Shown in pieces: positions 17,036 through 25,735 of a stretch of 52,552 bases of DNA. This DNA comes from JACCYQ01 sp036675565 (GTDB lineage: Bacteria; Bacteroidota; Bacteroidia; Chitinophagales; Chitinophagaceae), in assembly GCA_036675565.1 (NCBI GenBank), contig JAKFER010000290.1, positions 1-52,552 on the forward strand. The letters run 5' to 3'. The notes under the pieces were generated by a model. The model saw only the letters and a program-made list of their open reading frames with translations, was not told the DNA's origin and ran no database searches. A program made the translations under genes and the position numbers. The first letter of the stretch is position 1. Each line of letters opens with the position of its first letter.

Positions 17036-18613
17036 ATGAAACGTGTAGTTTATATATCGATACTGGTGATGTTGCTAACGGGAAGCAACAGTTGTAAAAA
17101 ATACTTAAGCCTTGATCCTCCAAATGATCTTTCTGGAAATAATTTTTGGAAAAGTAAGGCGGATGTGGAAAATTTTACAAATGGCATGTATGAATTATTT
17201 CGGAAATCAATGTCACGACCCGACATGAAGGCGCCACCCAGTGTGTCTTCTGCAAATGAATTTGCTTTTCTGCCCTTTTCGGGTGATTTGCGGGGTGCAC
17301 CGATCTATGAGAATCCTGTAGGTTTTGTAAGATATTATTTTGGTGCTCTGGCAAATAACGACATCCGTCTTTTGTTGAATCCTAATCCTCCCAGTCGGCC
17401 GCCATATAATTGGTACAATGTTTTTCAGTTTGAGCGCTTTACTGAATGGGATCGTTTTTACCAGGTAATAGCCGCGGCTAATATTGCATATGACAGGATA
17501 GATGATGTCACTGACGCTTCACTAACTGAAGCGGATAAAAAAAGGTATAAAGCTGAAGCTGTGTTCTTGCGTTCTATCTGTTATTTTTTAATGGTGCGGC
17601 AGTTTGGTGATGTACCTTATTACACAGATGCTTATCATACCGAACCATTAAAAAGAATGCCTATGGTAGATGTGTTAAAGAATTGTGTGGCTGATTTAAA
17701 AGCAGTAAAAAATGACCTCCCATGGACCTATGAGGACCCGGTTTTTGTGTCCGTCAGGGCAATGAAGGGATCTTCACTTGCATTGTTAATGCACCTTAAT
17801 ATGTGGCTTGCTTCTTTTGACGCCGGAAATGATCAGGTATATTATGAAGAGGTAGATAAGTTAGGCGATGAATTGCAAAATGAAAATGGCGGTGCATACG
17901 GTTTGTTGCCGTTGGAAAACTCAGGCGAAATATTTAAAGGGAGATCAAAGGAAGGTCTTTTTGAAGTGCCGCAAAATGCAAATTATGGCGAATCCTTTGG
18001 TTGGTCTTCCATACATGATTTTGTGGCCTATAGCCTGCCTGGCCTGGGAACAAGAATATCGCAAATGTATTGGGATCCTAAATTTATTGAAGTGCTGTAT
18101 CCAAATGGCCAGCCTGATAAAAGAAGCACAATCTGGTTTGATCCGGCCACACTAAGAACCTATGGTAACGACCCAAGAACATTTCGCATGCGTAAATTTT
18201 TAATCAGTTCCGATCCCAATGCAATAGATGGTTTTGGATTTGATGCCAGCCAGACCATTTTCAGATTAACTGATGCTATTTTGTTACAGGCTGAAGCACT
18301 TGCAGAATTAGGCAACGATGGTAAAGCGCAGCAAAAAGTGAATATTGTTCGTGATAGAGCAGGCGCTCCTCAATTAACTGTAATTGGCGAGGAACTAAAA
18401 AATGAAATATTTTTTGAACGTTGCCGCGAATTAATTGGTGAAGGCCATTACTGGTATGATGTGGTGAGAACCCGCAGAATAATTGATCTCAATTATAAAT
18501 TCGGCTACCACTGTTCTGTTGATCAATATAAAGCTGGAGCCTGGACATGGCCCATAAGCAGGTCGGCATTGATTAATAATCCAGGTATAACACTTAACAC
18601 ATACTGGCAATAA
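17036..18613 (+). CDS. SusD/RagB-like glycan-binding lipoprotein 2
   Basis: This 525-residue partner of SusC2 has a short signal and lipobox TGSNSC (Cys20). Family features are NNFWKSKADVENFTNGMYE near the N-terminus, a helical core with RYKAEAVFLRSICYFLMVRQ and FGDVPYYT, and the C-terminal FERCRELIGEGHYWYDVVR. It is translated 24 bases behind susC2. The next gene begins 28 bases downstream. It differs clearly from SusD1, so the two pairs are not a fresh duplication. It is expected on the cell surface as the lid of SusC2; the ligand is unknown. Confidence 0.96.
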   Translation: MKRVVYISILVMLLTGSNSCKKYLSLDPPNDLSGNNFWKSKADVENFTNGMYELFRKSMSRPDMKAPPSVSSANEFAFLPFSGDLRGAPIYENPVGFVRYYFGALANNDIRLLLNPNPPSRPPYNWYNVFQFERFTEWDRFYQVIAAANIAYDRIDDVTDASLTEADKKRYKAEAVFLRSICYFLMVRQFGDVPYYTDAYHTEPLKRMPMVDVLKNCVADLKAVKNDLPWTYEDPVFVSVRAMKGSSLALLMHLNMWLASFDAGNDQVYYEEVDKLGDELQNENGGAYGLLPLENSGEIFKGRSKEGLFEVPQNANYGESFGWSSIHDFVAYSLPGLGTRISQMYWDPKFIEVLYPNGQPDKRSTIWFDPATLRTYGNDPRTFRMRKFLISSDPNAIDGFGFDASQTIFRLTDAILLQAEALAELGNDGKAQQKVNIVRDRAGAPQLTVIGEELKNEIFFERCRELIGEGHYWYDVVRTRRIIDLNYKFGYHCSVDQYKAGAWTWPISRSALINNPGITLNTYWQ

Positions 18614-18641
18614 TTAATTGAGTAGAAAAAAAGTATTAATC

Positions 18642-19355
18642 ATGATATTAAGTAAAAGAATTTTCTCAGCCTGCATATTGTTAGCTGTAATAATAATTAC
18701 TAGCTGCCAAAAGAAAGATTATTTCACCAATACAGGTACACATACACCAAATTTCCAAGGGAATGTATTGGAATACCTGAAATCAAAACCGCAATATTTT
18801 GATTCAATAACAAAAATAATCAGGCTGGCAGGTATGGAAGATATTTTTAAAAATGAAGACATAACTTTTTTTGCACCTTCCGATTCAAGTGTAAAAAGTA
18901 CGATCAAAGAATTAAACTTCCGCTTAAATTCCCAGGGCAAGCGCCTGGTGTATCGTTTAGAGCAGATCAAGCCCGAGGTATGGCGTACGCAATTATCCCG
19001 TTACCTGTTCAAGGGAAAAAAATCAATGAACGATTACCCGCAATTAGATCCAAACAACTTGTCCGCATATCCGGGTCAGATATATGCTTCATATGATGGA
19101 GATATTATGAATGTAGGCGTTTTTTATAATGATGCGGGTGGCGTACAATATGCCGGTTACAGGCAATTAATGCTGTCATTTATTCCATCAGCTACAACAC
19201 CAAGGGATTATAATAGCTGGTACTCTGTTAGGGTGGCATCGGTTAATGTGGCACCAACAAATGGATTTGTTCATGTATTGAATTACCCTTTTCACTATTT
19301 CGGATTTGAGCCTAACCAATTTATTGAAAATGCAATTGCAAAAGGTATTAACTAA
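18642..19355 (+). CDS. Fasciclin-domain lipoprotein 2 (SusE/F position)
   Basis: This is a 237-residue lipoprotein with lipobox IITSCQK (Cys22). I chose the ATG at 18642 because it gives a proper signal peptide directly after an A-rich leader; the in-frame TTG 24 bases earlier adds only charged residues. FAS1-like segments are GNVLEYLKSKPQYFDS, ITFFAPSDSSVKSTI, WRTQLSRYLFKG and FVHVLNYPFHYFGF. It parallels the 11911 protein in fold, size and position after SusD. It has no leader element, in contrast to its paralogue. A role as a surface accessory is inferred. Confidence 0.82.
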   Translation: MILSKRIFSACILLAVIIITSCQKKDYFTNTGTHTPNFQGNVLEYLKSKPQYFDSITKIIRLAGMEDIFKNEDITFFAPSDSSVKSTIKELNFRLNSQGKRLVYRLEQIKPEVWRTQLSRYLFKGKKSMNDYPQLDPNNLSAYPGQIYASYDGDIMNVGVFYNDAGGVQYAGYRQLMLSFIPSATTPRDYNSWYSVRVASVNVAPTNGFVHVLNYPFHYFGFEPNQFIENAIAKGIN

Positions 19356-19405
19356 TCGATTTTTAATGCAGCGAAACGATTTTTATAAATAGCCATGGAA
19401 AACAA

Positions 19406-19513
19406 ATGAAATAATTCGTACAATAAAATTAGAAAAACTAACTGTCATGTATAAAGACAAATTTCCTGTCTGCCACCAGGCATGCATGTGACCATAAAAA
19501 TAATTTAAAACAC
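19406..19513 (+). repeat. Conserved leader element copy 3 (divergent)
   Basis: This is the most divergent copy. The start ATGAAATAA is present, the middle has drifted, and the 3' part CCACCAGGCATGCATGTGACC followed by AAAACACATG fits the family. In one frame it reads LPPGMHVTIKII before a stop, echoing LIPGGM and FHVT of copy 2. It lies directly before the DUF5008-like gene. Confidence 0.55.
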
Positions 19514-21157
19514 ATGAAAATATTTAACAGACTGAAATTCGGAATGGTTTGGATGGGATGCTTCCTGCTTGCAGTGGTAGTTTCCTGTACGAAAACGAAA
19601 ATAGAACCGGTTGAAATTTACCCCGATCCACCTAAAGCGTTAGTGAAGTTTTTAGATGGGGCTCCTTCTCCTGCAATTGGCGCAGAAGGATCAGTAGTTA
19701 CTTTCAATGTCAATGGATTGAAGGATATGCTGGGGAAATTTAAGTTCTTTATCAACCAAACAGAAGCTGAAGTGGTTTCTGTCGATGAAAATACAGTTAA
19801 AATAAAAATACCACTGAATGCAAGTAGTGGCGGTTCTGCAGTGCTTATTAATAATGAGTATTATTTCGGTCCAAGTTTTACGGTAAGAGGTAAAGTTTCG
19901 ATTGATCCATTATTTAATCCGGATACATACCGATCTAACGGTCCTATCCAGGGTATTTTTTTAAGGTCTGATGCAAGCTCTTATATGATCTACGGATCTT
20001 TTACCAATTACAAAGACCAGGCGAGTGCAACAAATACTATTTCAGGCGTGGCTATGCTGACCAGGGATGGCGATTACATTGCTGCCGCTTCTCAATTAAA
20101 AATGGGAAATGCTGGATTTAACGGACCTGTTCTTTCTGCCATACAATTGTCAAATGGCAAATACATGGTAGCAGGTTCATTTACAAAACTTGATACAGTT
20201 ACAAATATTTATAATACTACCCGGTTAAACGTGGATGGAACCGTGGAAACAATGGTGGTGGATGTTGTTAATCCTGACCCGGTGAATAATCCAAATGACG
20301 GGCATGCAGTAGTGCCTGCTTTTAATGGCGGCACCTTTGGTTCAATCAATAAAATATTTTACAATCCGGCAACCGGCAATACAACGGCAATAGGAAATTT
20401 CAATGCTCATGTAAGTACCTTTTACGAACGTTCTACTAAAAACGGTCCCAACCTGGATTTGGTAGAGGCCCGACAGTTGATAAGGATGAAAGAAAATGGA
20501 GCCTTTGATTCAAGTTACAATTTTGACCGGACAACAAATAAAAGTTATGCAGGTGGCAATGGTTTTATTTATGATGCTCTGCAATTGCCTGGCGGTAATC
20601 TGATACTTGTCGGAAACTTTACTTCATTTAGCGGAACGCCAACTAATTACATTACCAGCATCAATGAAACCGATGGATTGCCTGATCCAACATTTAATAA
20701 CGGCGGATCGGGTGCAGATGGTGAAATTACCCGCATCACTTACAACAGCACGACAGAAAAAATTTTGCTTACCGGAAATTTTAAAAATTATAATGGTGAA
20801 CCAGCAAATGGCATTGTAATGATCAATGCTGATGGCTCAAGGGATGCTTCTTTTAATTTCAGAGTTGTAGAAGGAGGGATTCCAAATTTTGCAGGACAAC
20901 TGAAAAATGGAAAAATAATAGTGTCAGGTAGTTTTAATAAATACGATGGTATTGTTCGCCCCGGGTTACTGGTATTAAATGCTGATGGAAGCTTAGCAAG
21001 CGGTTATAATAATACGGGTTTGTTCAGAGGAATTATAAACTCATTTGTTGAAACCGTAACACCGGGCGGAATTCCAGGTGTTATCCTGGTAGGATCCTTT
21101 GATCGTTTCGACAACAAACAAGTGGGCAACATCATTAAATTGAGAATTGAGAATTGA
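19514..21157 (+). CDS. DUF5008-like lipoprotein with propeller repeats
   Basis: This 547-residue lipoprotein has its lipobox at VVVSCTK (Cys25). An IPT/TIG-like immunoglobulin domain follows (about 40-115: GAEGSVVTFNVNGLKD through YYFGPSFTVRG). The rest consists of repeated strands of the delta-60/beta-propeller kind, for example KILLTGNFKNYNGEPANGI, KIIVSGSFNKYDG and GVILVGSFDRFDN. This combination matches proteins labelled DUF5008 in related PULs, from memory. It follows leader copy 3 and precedes the phosphodiesterase-like genes, so it is in the same long operon. A surface binding or scaffold role is inferred; no enzyme motif is seen. Confidence 0.72.
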   Translation: MKIFNRLKFGMVWMGCFLLAVVVSCTKTKIEPVEIYPDPPKALVKFLDGAPSPAIGAEGSVVTFNVNGLKDMLGKFKFFINQTEAEVVSVDENTVKIKIPLNASSGGSAVLINNEYYFGPSFTVRGKVSIDPLFNPDTYRSNGPIQGIFLRSDASSYMIYGSFTNYKDQASATNTISGVAMLTRDGDYIAAASQLKMGNAGFNGPVLSAIQLSNGKYMVAGSFTKLDTVTNIYNTTRLNVDGTVETMVVDVVNPDPVNNPNDGHAVVPAFNGGTFGSINKIFYNPATGNTTAIGNFNAHVSTFYERSTKNGPNLDLVEARQLIRMKENGAFDSSYNFDRTTNKSYAGGNGFIYDALQLPGGNLILVGNFTSFSGTPTNYITSINETDGLPDPTFNNGGSGADGEITRITYNSTTEKILLTGNFKNYNGEPANGIVMINADGSRDASFNFRVVEGGIPNFAGQLKNGKIIVSGSFNKYDGIVRPGLLVLNADGSLASGYNNTGLFRGIINSFVETVTPGGIPGVILVGSFDRFDNKQVGNIIKLRIEN

Positions 21158-21178
21158 TTTATATAAATATTCTGCAGA

Positions 21179-21276
21179 ATGAAATGAGCCATAAAAAATT
21201 TCGAGCAACTTATACCAACTGCGATGAAAATTTTTATGGTGAATTACGTGTGGCCAAAAAACAATAAAATTAACAC
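21179..21276 (+). repeat. Conserved leader element copy 4
   Basis: This is a full copy with ATGAAATGAGCCATAAA, TTATACCAACTGCGATGA, TGGTGAATTACGTGTGGCC and TTAACACATG at the start codon of the first phosphodiesterase-like gene. It contains a 27-codon ORF, listed separately. Confidence 0.75.
21184..21267 (+). CDS. Candidate 27-aa leader peptide in element copy 4
   Basis: This ORF begins MSHKKFRATYTN and ends YGELRVAKKQ, stopping nine bases before the next ATG. The opening Met-Ser and the ending Gly-Glu/Lys-Leu/Phe-x-Val match copy 2 despite several nucleotide changes and a 2-codon length difference. That hints at peptide-level conservation but does not prove translation. Confidence 0.35.
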   Translation: MSHKKFRATYTNCDENFYGELRVAKKQ

Positions 21277-23043
21277 ATGAAAAAAATGTTTTTTAATAAT
21301 AGAAGATTGTTTCCGGTTGTTGCTTCATTTCTTGTAGCTTCTGCTGTTATGGTATCTTGTAACAAACCCTTCCCTGATACATTGACCAATGATTTCACCC
21401 CAGGTGAAAATGTAAATTCTAATGAACGTAAAGTACTCTTAATTGTAGTCGATGGGGCGGTAGGGGCTGAAGTTCAGAAAGCATTGCCGCCAACCTTAAA
21501 TAGTCTTACCGATTTTTCAATTTACTCCTGGGAGGGCCTCAGCACTTATATCAATAAACCTGTTACCAATGCCATGGGATGGTCTACTTTATTAACAGGG
21601 ACAAACAGCGATAAACACAATGTAACAGGGATCGATTTTGCTGCTAACAACTTTGCAACCTATCCTACATTATTTACAAGATTAAAACAGGAAAGACCAA
21701 ATTTACGCACAGCCGCTTTCACAGCTTCGCCCGAAGTGTTGGATAATTTGTCTGCCGATGCAACAGAAAAAAAATCTTTTGCCGGAGATGATGCAGCCGT
21801 AAAAGAAGCTGTAAAAGTGGAGTTGGCCACAAAAAATTCCGCATTGGTCATGGCTCAATTTAATGATGTGGATGCAGCCGGCCAGGCAAGTTCTTATGAT
21901 ATCGGTTCAACAGAATATAAAAATGCCATCTTAAGAGTGGATGCATACATAGGTGAAATACTAACGGCTATGCGTGACCGTCCTTCTTTCGATAATGAAA
22001 ACTGGATGGTGCTCATTACCTCCAATAAAGGAAGTAATACTGAATATATTCCATCAGGTGCGGCTCAATGGTCAGCATTTATGGACACACGCCACAATAC
22101 TTTTTTCTTTAGCTATAATCCAAGATTTAAAAGTACAAACCCAACCAAACCAGGATCATTTATCCCTTATATGGGTACTTCGCCTTTTTATAACGGCACG
22201 CAGTCAAATAGCAGGAGAGCAAAAGCATTAGATGGAGGAACAACTTATGATATAGGTAGCACTGGAAGCTATACCATTCAATGTAAGGTTAAAATTCCTG
22301 CAGGTAATTATTATTATCCTGCATTCTTATCAAAAAGAGCAAGTTTTAGTGGCGGCGTTGTTGGATGGGTATTTTTTATGGAAGCTAATTATTGGATGGT
22401 CAATTTTGGTCAGGCTGGATTAGGCAACAGGCAGATAAGAGGGCATGCCATTTCAGATGGCCAATGGCATACGCTTACTGTTGTTATTAAACAGGAGGGA
22501 ACAGCCAGGAATGTATACACCTATACCGACGGTGTTTTGTATCCTGGTATTTCGGCTGCTGCTAGAGATATTTCAGGATACGGAAATTTAAACAGCCCAC
22601 AACCGCTTACTGTTGGTAACCTACCACCCGATAATACTACCAATCTGGGTAATTATTTGGTTACTGATATACGTATCTATAACGAAGCATTGTCCGATGG
22701 TTATATCGCGAATAATTTTTGCAAGATAGATGTGGATCCTGCCGATCCATATATCAGCAACCTGCTGGGATTTTGGCCTTCCACAGAAGTAACTTCTAAT
22801 AAAGAAATGCTTGATAAAAGTGGTAACGGTCACAACCTTACCATAGAGTCATATAACCCCGGAAGCTTTAGTGATATAACACCCAATGTATGTCCCGCTG
22901 TTAGTGAATCAGTATATAAAACAGTACCTAATTCAGTTGATGTAGCTGTACAAATTTTTCAGTGGTTAGGCATTGCGGTTCCTCCAGGTTGGAACCTGGA
23001 TGGGAGAAACTGGATTCCAACTTATTCCGATCTGGGAGGATAA
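21277..23043 (+). CDS. Phosphodiesterase-like/LamG lipoprotein 1, probably inactive enzyme
   Basis: This 588-residue lipoprotein (Cys28) combines an alkaline-phosphatase/nucleotide-pyrophosphatase-like domain (about 50-290) with a LamG/concanavalin-like domain (about 315-480) and a DUF4983-like C-terminus. The first metal Asp (VVDG, Asp59) and a Thr at the nucleophile region (Thr97) are present. However, the usual GH of the second metal site reads DAAGQ (Gln203), and the usual SDHG reads SNKG (250-252). Two to three metal ligands are thus lost, so I expect a binding protein rather than an enzyme. A paralogue lies at 25732, with the M60 peptidase between them. It follows leader copy 4. Confidence 0.78.
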   Translation: MKKMFFNNRRLFPVVASFLVASAVMVSCNKPFPDTLTNDFTPGENVNSNERKVLLIVVDGAVGAEVQKALPPTLNSLTDFSIYSWEGLSTYINKPVTNAMGWSTLLTGTNSDKHNVTGIDFAANNFATYPTLFTRLKQERPNLRTAAFTASPEVLDNLSADATEKKSFAGDDAAVKEAVKVELATKNSALVMAQFNDVDAAGQASSYDIGSTEYKNAILRVDAYIGEILTAMRDRPSFDNENWMVLITSNKGSNTEYIPSGAAQWSAFMDTRHNTFFFSYNPRFKSTNPTKPGSFIPYMGTSPFYNGTQSNSRRAKALDGGTTYDIGSTGSYTIQCKVKIPAGNYYYPAFLSKRASFSGGVVGWVFFMEANYWMVNFGQAGLGNRQIRGHAISDGQWHTLTVVIKQEGTARNVYTYTDGVLYPGISAAARDISGYGNLNSPQPLTVGNLPPDNTTNLGNYLVTDIRIYNEALSDGYIANNFCKIDVDPADPYISNLLGFWPSTEVTSNKEMLDKSGNGHNLTIESYNPGSFSDITPNVCPAVSESVYKTVPNSVDVAVQIFQWLGIAVPPGWNLDGRNWIPTYSDLGG

Positions 23044-23115
23044 GCATTTAAGATTTTGATTAGTGAAGTTCTGGTTGTGTATTTATAAAAATAGGTCGTT
23101 TAAAAAATTATAACA

Positions 23116-25560
23116 ATGAATACTGTTGTGCTGATAAAAAGAATAAGCATCTTCCTTTTAATTACAGCGTTTGCTTTTGCCTGCCGGAAGAAGTATGCTT
23201 ACGATTTTGAGGATGGCTTTCCAAATGATGGTGCTTCTACACCTTCCGTAACGGTGGATACGAATATCAAAAATATTGATGTAAGCAAGTATGCCCAGGC
23301 AAGAATATTTCCAGGACTTGTTTGCGCCACAGAACCGAGGTTGACCATTGAACTTTCAATGGACCTTAATTATAATTTAGTTGATGATGACTTACGTATT
23401 AGTGTGCCACCACAGCCGCAGTTCAGTACAGGTCTTTATGCCGCTCCAGGTGAACTCGTAATTATTGATGTGCCTTTTGGTGATTATTCCTTATCCGTAC
23501 AGGTAGGTGCCTGGACAGATAATTTGAGCAACATACAAAATCCTCCCCGGGATCCTGTAATATATCTAAAATCCCAATTAGCACCTGGAAGAAATTACAT
23601 TCGAAATCTTTATGGAGGACATATTTACATATATGCAGGAAGGCCTTTAACCAATCCGGTAAATCTTGTTTTTACGAATGTTTTAAAATCTCCTGATTTT
23701 ATTCTTGGAGAAACAACAAATGCAGAATGGCAGGCAGCTATACAGAACTCATGTGTCCCCTTTCTCGAGCTAAGAAGTAAGAATATGATCTTTGTTGTTC
23801 CAAGAGAATATTGTATTTCTAAGCCTATTGCTGACCCTTCAGCTTTAATGACAGAATGGGATAACGCAATTAATTTTGACTTTTATAAATGGGAAGGACT
23901 AGAAGAAAACCCAATAGAAGATATTGACAAGGCTCCATTGCTGCCATGGCGTGTGGTGCAAGATATTAAACCAGTAGTAGGTTATGGGCATAGTGGTTTT
24001 CCAATTGTTACATTTAATGATTTTGGCTGGTTTGATGAATTTACAAATATCGACCAGATAAGAGGTGGGGGTGCATGGGGTACCTTTCATGAATTAGGAC
24101 ATAATAACCAGCAAACACGATACTGGAGCTGGTCAACATTAGGTGAAACAACTTGCAACTTATTTTCTTTTAAAGTAGCCCATCGGTTAGAGTCGGTTAA
24201 CCCGGCAGCATGGCCACCTTCACATCCGGCTTTGCCTGATATGTTTCCAAAAGCATTGGCTTTTGCATTAGATGGGAATGCGGCTAAAAATTTTGATGGC
24301 GTCGATCCAAGGATCAACGATCCATTTGCACGTCTTACCCCCTTCATTCAGATCTTTGATAAAGTTCCCGCAGGAATGAATTACGATGGCTGGGGTTTTA
24401 TGACGGAGTTATATAAAAAAGCGAGAAGGGCTACCCGTATTTCATTAAATGATCAGGATAAACGGGATTTTGTTTATGAAACGCTCTGTGATTACACACA
24501 AAAAGACTGGATATTCTTTTTTAAAGCCTGGGGAATAAATATCAGCAATATATCCAGTGGTAAAATGGCCGCGAAATATGCTGTTATGAATCAAAAAATA
24601 TGGGAATATAACCCACTTACCCGTACTGGCGGCAACACAACTTTCAACCCCGATCCTTTTGATAAAACGAATTGGACCGTTTCATCATTCAGCTCGCAGG
24701 AAGCAGGAGGTGAAGGTCCGGTAAATGGTTATGCAGCTGCCATTATTGATGGCGATGTCAATACCTTCTGGCATTCTCAGTGGTCAGGAGGTACAGGTAC
24801 CGCACCTCACAGACTGGTTGTAGATATGGGCCGGTCTTTGTCAATACATGGTTTTGTATTTTCTCAACGACAATCCCTTACAAGAAATATTAGAAATCTG
24901 AAAGTAGAAACCTCTAATGATGGAATTACGTGGACAGCAGTTGTTGGCAGTCCCTTTTCGCTGGCGCAAATAAAAAATCCACAAACCAAAGGTTTGCCTG
25001 CCAGCATTAACTGTAGATTTTTTCGCCTGGAAATTACTTCCAATTCCGATGTATACGACGGAAGCACTTATGCGGCATTGGCCGAAGTAGATGTTTTAAA
25101 AGAACCTGATCCATATTTTAAAGGTAACTGGACAATTACTGCCAGTTCGCAGGAGGCTGGTGGTGAAGGTCCGGTAAATGGTTATGCAACAGCAGCAATT
25201 GATGGAAAGGATAATACCTTCTGGCACTCCCAATGGTCGGGTGGCACCGGCACGCCTCCGCATATCCTGACTATCGATATGGGTAAATCTTTACCAATCG
25301 ACGGGTTTGTTATTACGCAACGTCAATCACTTTCAAGGAACATAAAAAACATGGTAATAGAAACCAGTCCGGATGGAGTAACCTGGACAGCGGTAGCCGG
25401 AAGTCCTTTTGCATTGACGCAAACTGCTCCACCACAAGCTAAACTATTACCAGGTGAAGTTACCACCCGGTATTTCCGGCTGAAAGTAGAAACCAATGCA
25501 GATGTTTTTGATGGTACTACTAATGCAGCTTTGGCCGAAGTAAATGTTACTCATCGGTAA
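23116..25560 (+). CDS. M60-family metallopeptidase with two F5/8C (CBM32-like) domains
   Basis: This 814-residue lipoprotein (signal ending FAFAC, Cys23) has a zinc-peptidase motif HELGH at residues 325-329 and a downstream Glu344 in LGETTCN, fitting the M60/enhancin-like HExxH...E pattern. M60 peptidases are known to cleave mucin-type glycoproteins, recognising glycan next to the scissile bond. The C-terminus carries two tandem discoidin-type domains (from about 520 and 671) that are nearly identical over SSQEAGGEGPVNGY and NTFWHSQWSGGTGT, so they arose by recent duplication. It sits between two phosphodiesterase-like paralogues in the operon. It would act at the cell surface to open the protein core of a glycoprotein substrate. 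Confidence 0.92.
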   Translation: MNTVVLIKRISIFLLITAFAFACRKKYAYDFEDGFPNDGASTPSVTVDTNIKNIDVSKYAQARIFPGLVCATEPRLTIELSMDLNYNLVDDDLRISVPPQPQFSTGLYAAPGELVIIDVPFGDYSLSVQVGAWTDNLSNIQNPPRDPVIYLKSQLAPGRNYIRNLYGGHIYIYAGRPLTNPVNLVFTNVLKSPDFILGETTNAEWQAAIQNSCVPFLELRSKNMIFVVPREYCISKPIADPSALMTEWDNAINFDFYKWEGLEENPIEDIDKAPLLPWRVVQDIKPVVGYGHSGFPIVTFNDFGWFDEFTNIDQIRGGGAWGTFHELGHNNQQTRYWSWSTLGETTCNLFSFKVAHRLESVNPAAWPPSHPALPDMFPKALAFALDGNAAKNFDGVDPRINDPFARLTPFIQIFDKVPAGMNYDGWGFMTELYKKARRATRISLNDQDKRDFVYETLCDYTQKDWIFFFKAWGINISNISSGKMAAKYAVMNQKIWEYNPLTRTGGNTTFNPDPFDKTNWTVSSFSSQEAGGEGPVNGYAAAIIDGDVNTFWHSQWSGGTGTAPHRLVVDMGRSLSIHGFVFSQRQSLTRNIRNLKVETSNDGITWTAVVGSPFSLAQIKNPQTKGLPASINCRFFRLEITSNSDVYDGSTYAALAEVDVLKEPDPYFKGNWTITASSQEAGGEGPVNGYATAAIDGKDNTFWHSQWSGGTGTPPHILTIDMGKSLPIDGFVITQRQSLSRNIKNMVIETSPDGVTWTAVAGSPFALTQTAPPQAKLLPGEVTTRYFRLKVETNADVFDGTTNAALAEVNVTHR

Positions 25561-25646
25561 TAGAGTTTTAGAGATTTAAATGCAAAAATTATTTGACTTA
25601 ATGATTCCCTGTATACCGGGTCATTCTGACCAAAAAATAAATGAAT

Positions 25647-25731
25647 ATGAAATGAGCCATAAGCTATCGCTTACCAACCGGGATGATCATTTGGCGAATT
25701 CCATATGGCCAAAAAAAATAAAAATAAACAT
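25647..25731 (+). repeat. Conserved leader element copy 5
   Basis: The pattern is complete: ATGAAATGAGCCATAAG, TTACCAACCGGGATGATCA, TGGCGAATTCCATATGGCC and AATAAACATATG at the start codon. Compared with copy 2 it has one extra base between GATGAT and GGCGAA, which shifts the peptide frame. Confidence 0.75.
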
Positions 25732-25735
25732 ATGA
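25652..25735 (+). CDS. Candidate 27-aa leader peptide in element copy 5
   Basis: This ORF begins MSHKLSLTNRDD and ends KKIKINI. Its TGA stop overlaps the ATG of the next gene as ATGA, a classic translational-coupling layout. Its second half is frame-shifted relative to copies 2 and 4, so only the opening Met-Ser-His-Lys is conserved at peptide level. Confidence 0.3.
   Translation: MSHKLSLTNRDDHLANSIWPKKIKINI

Noticed and set aside
25705..25731. Upstream ATG as the start of the second phosphodiesterase-like lipoprotein
   Set aside because: It lies inside leader element copy 5 and would place a Lys/Asn-rich string before the signal peptide; the ATG at 25732 aligns with the other four leader-gene junctions.
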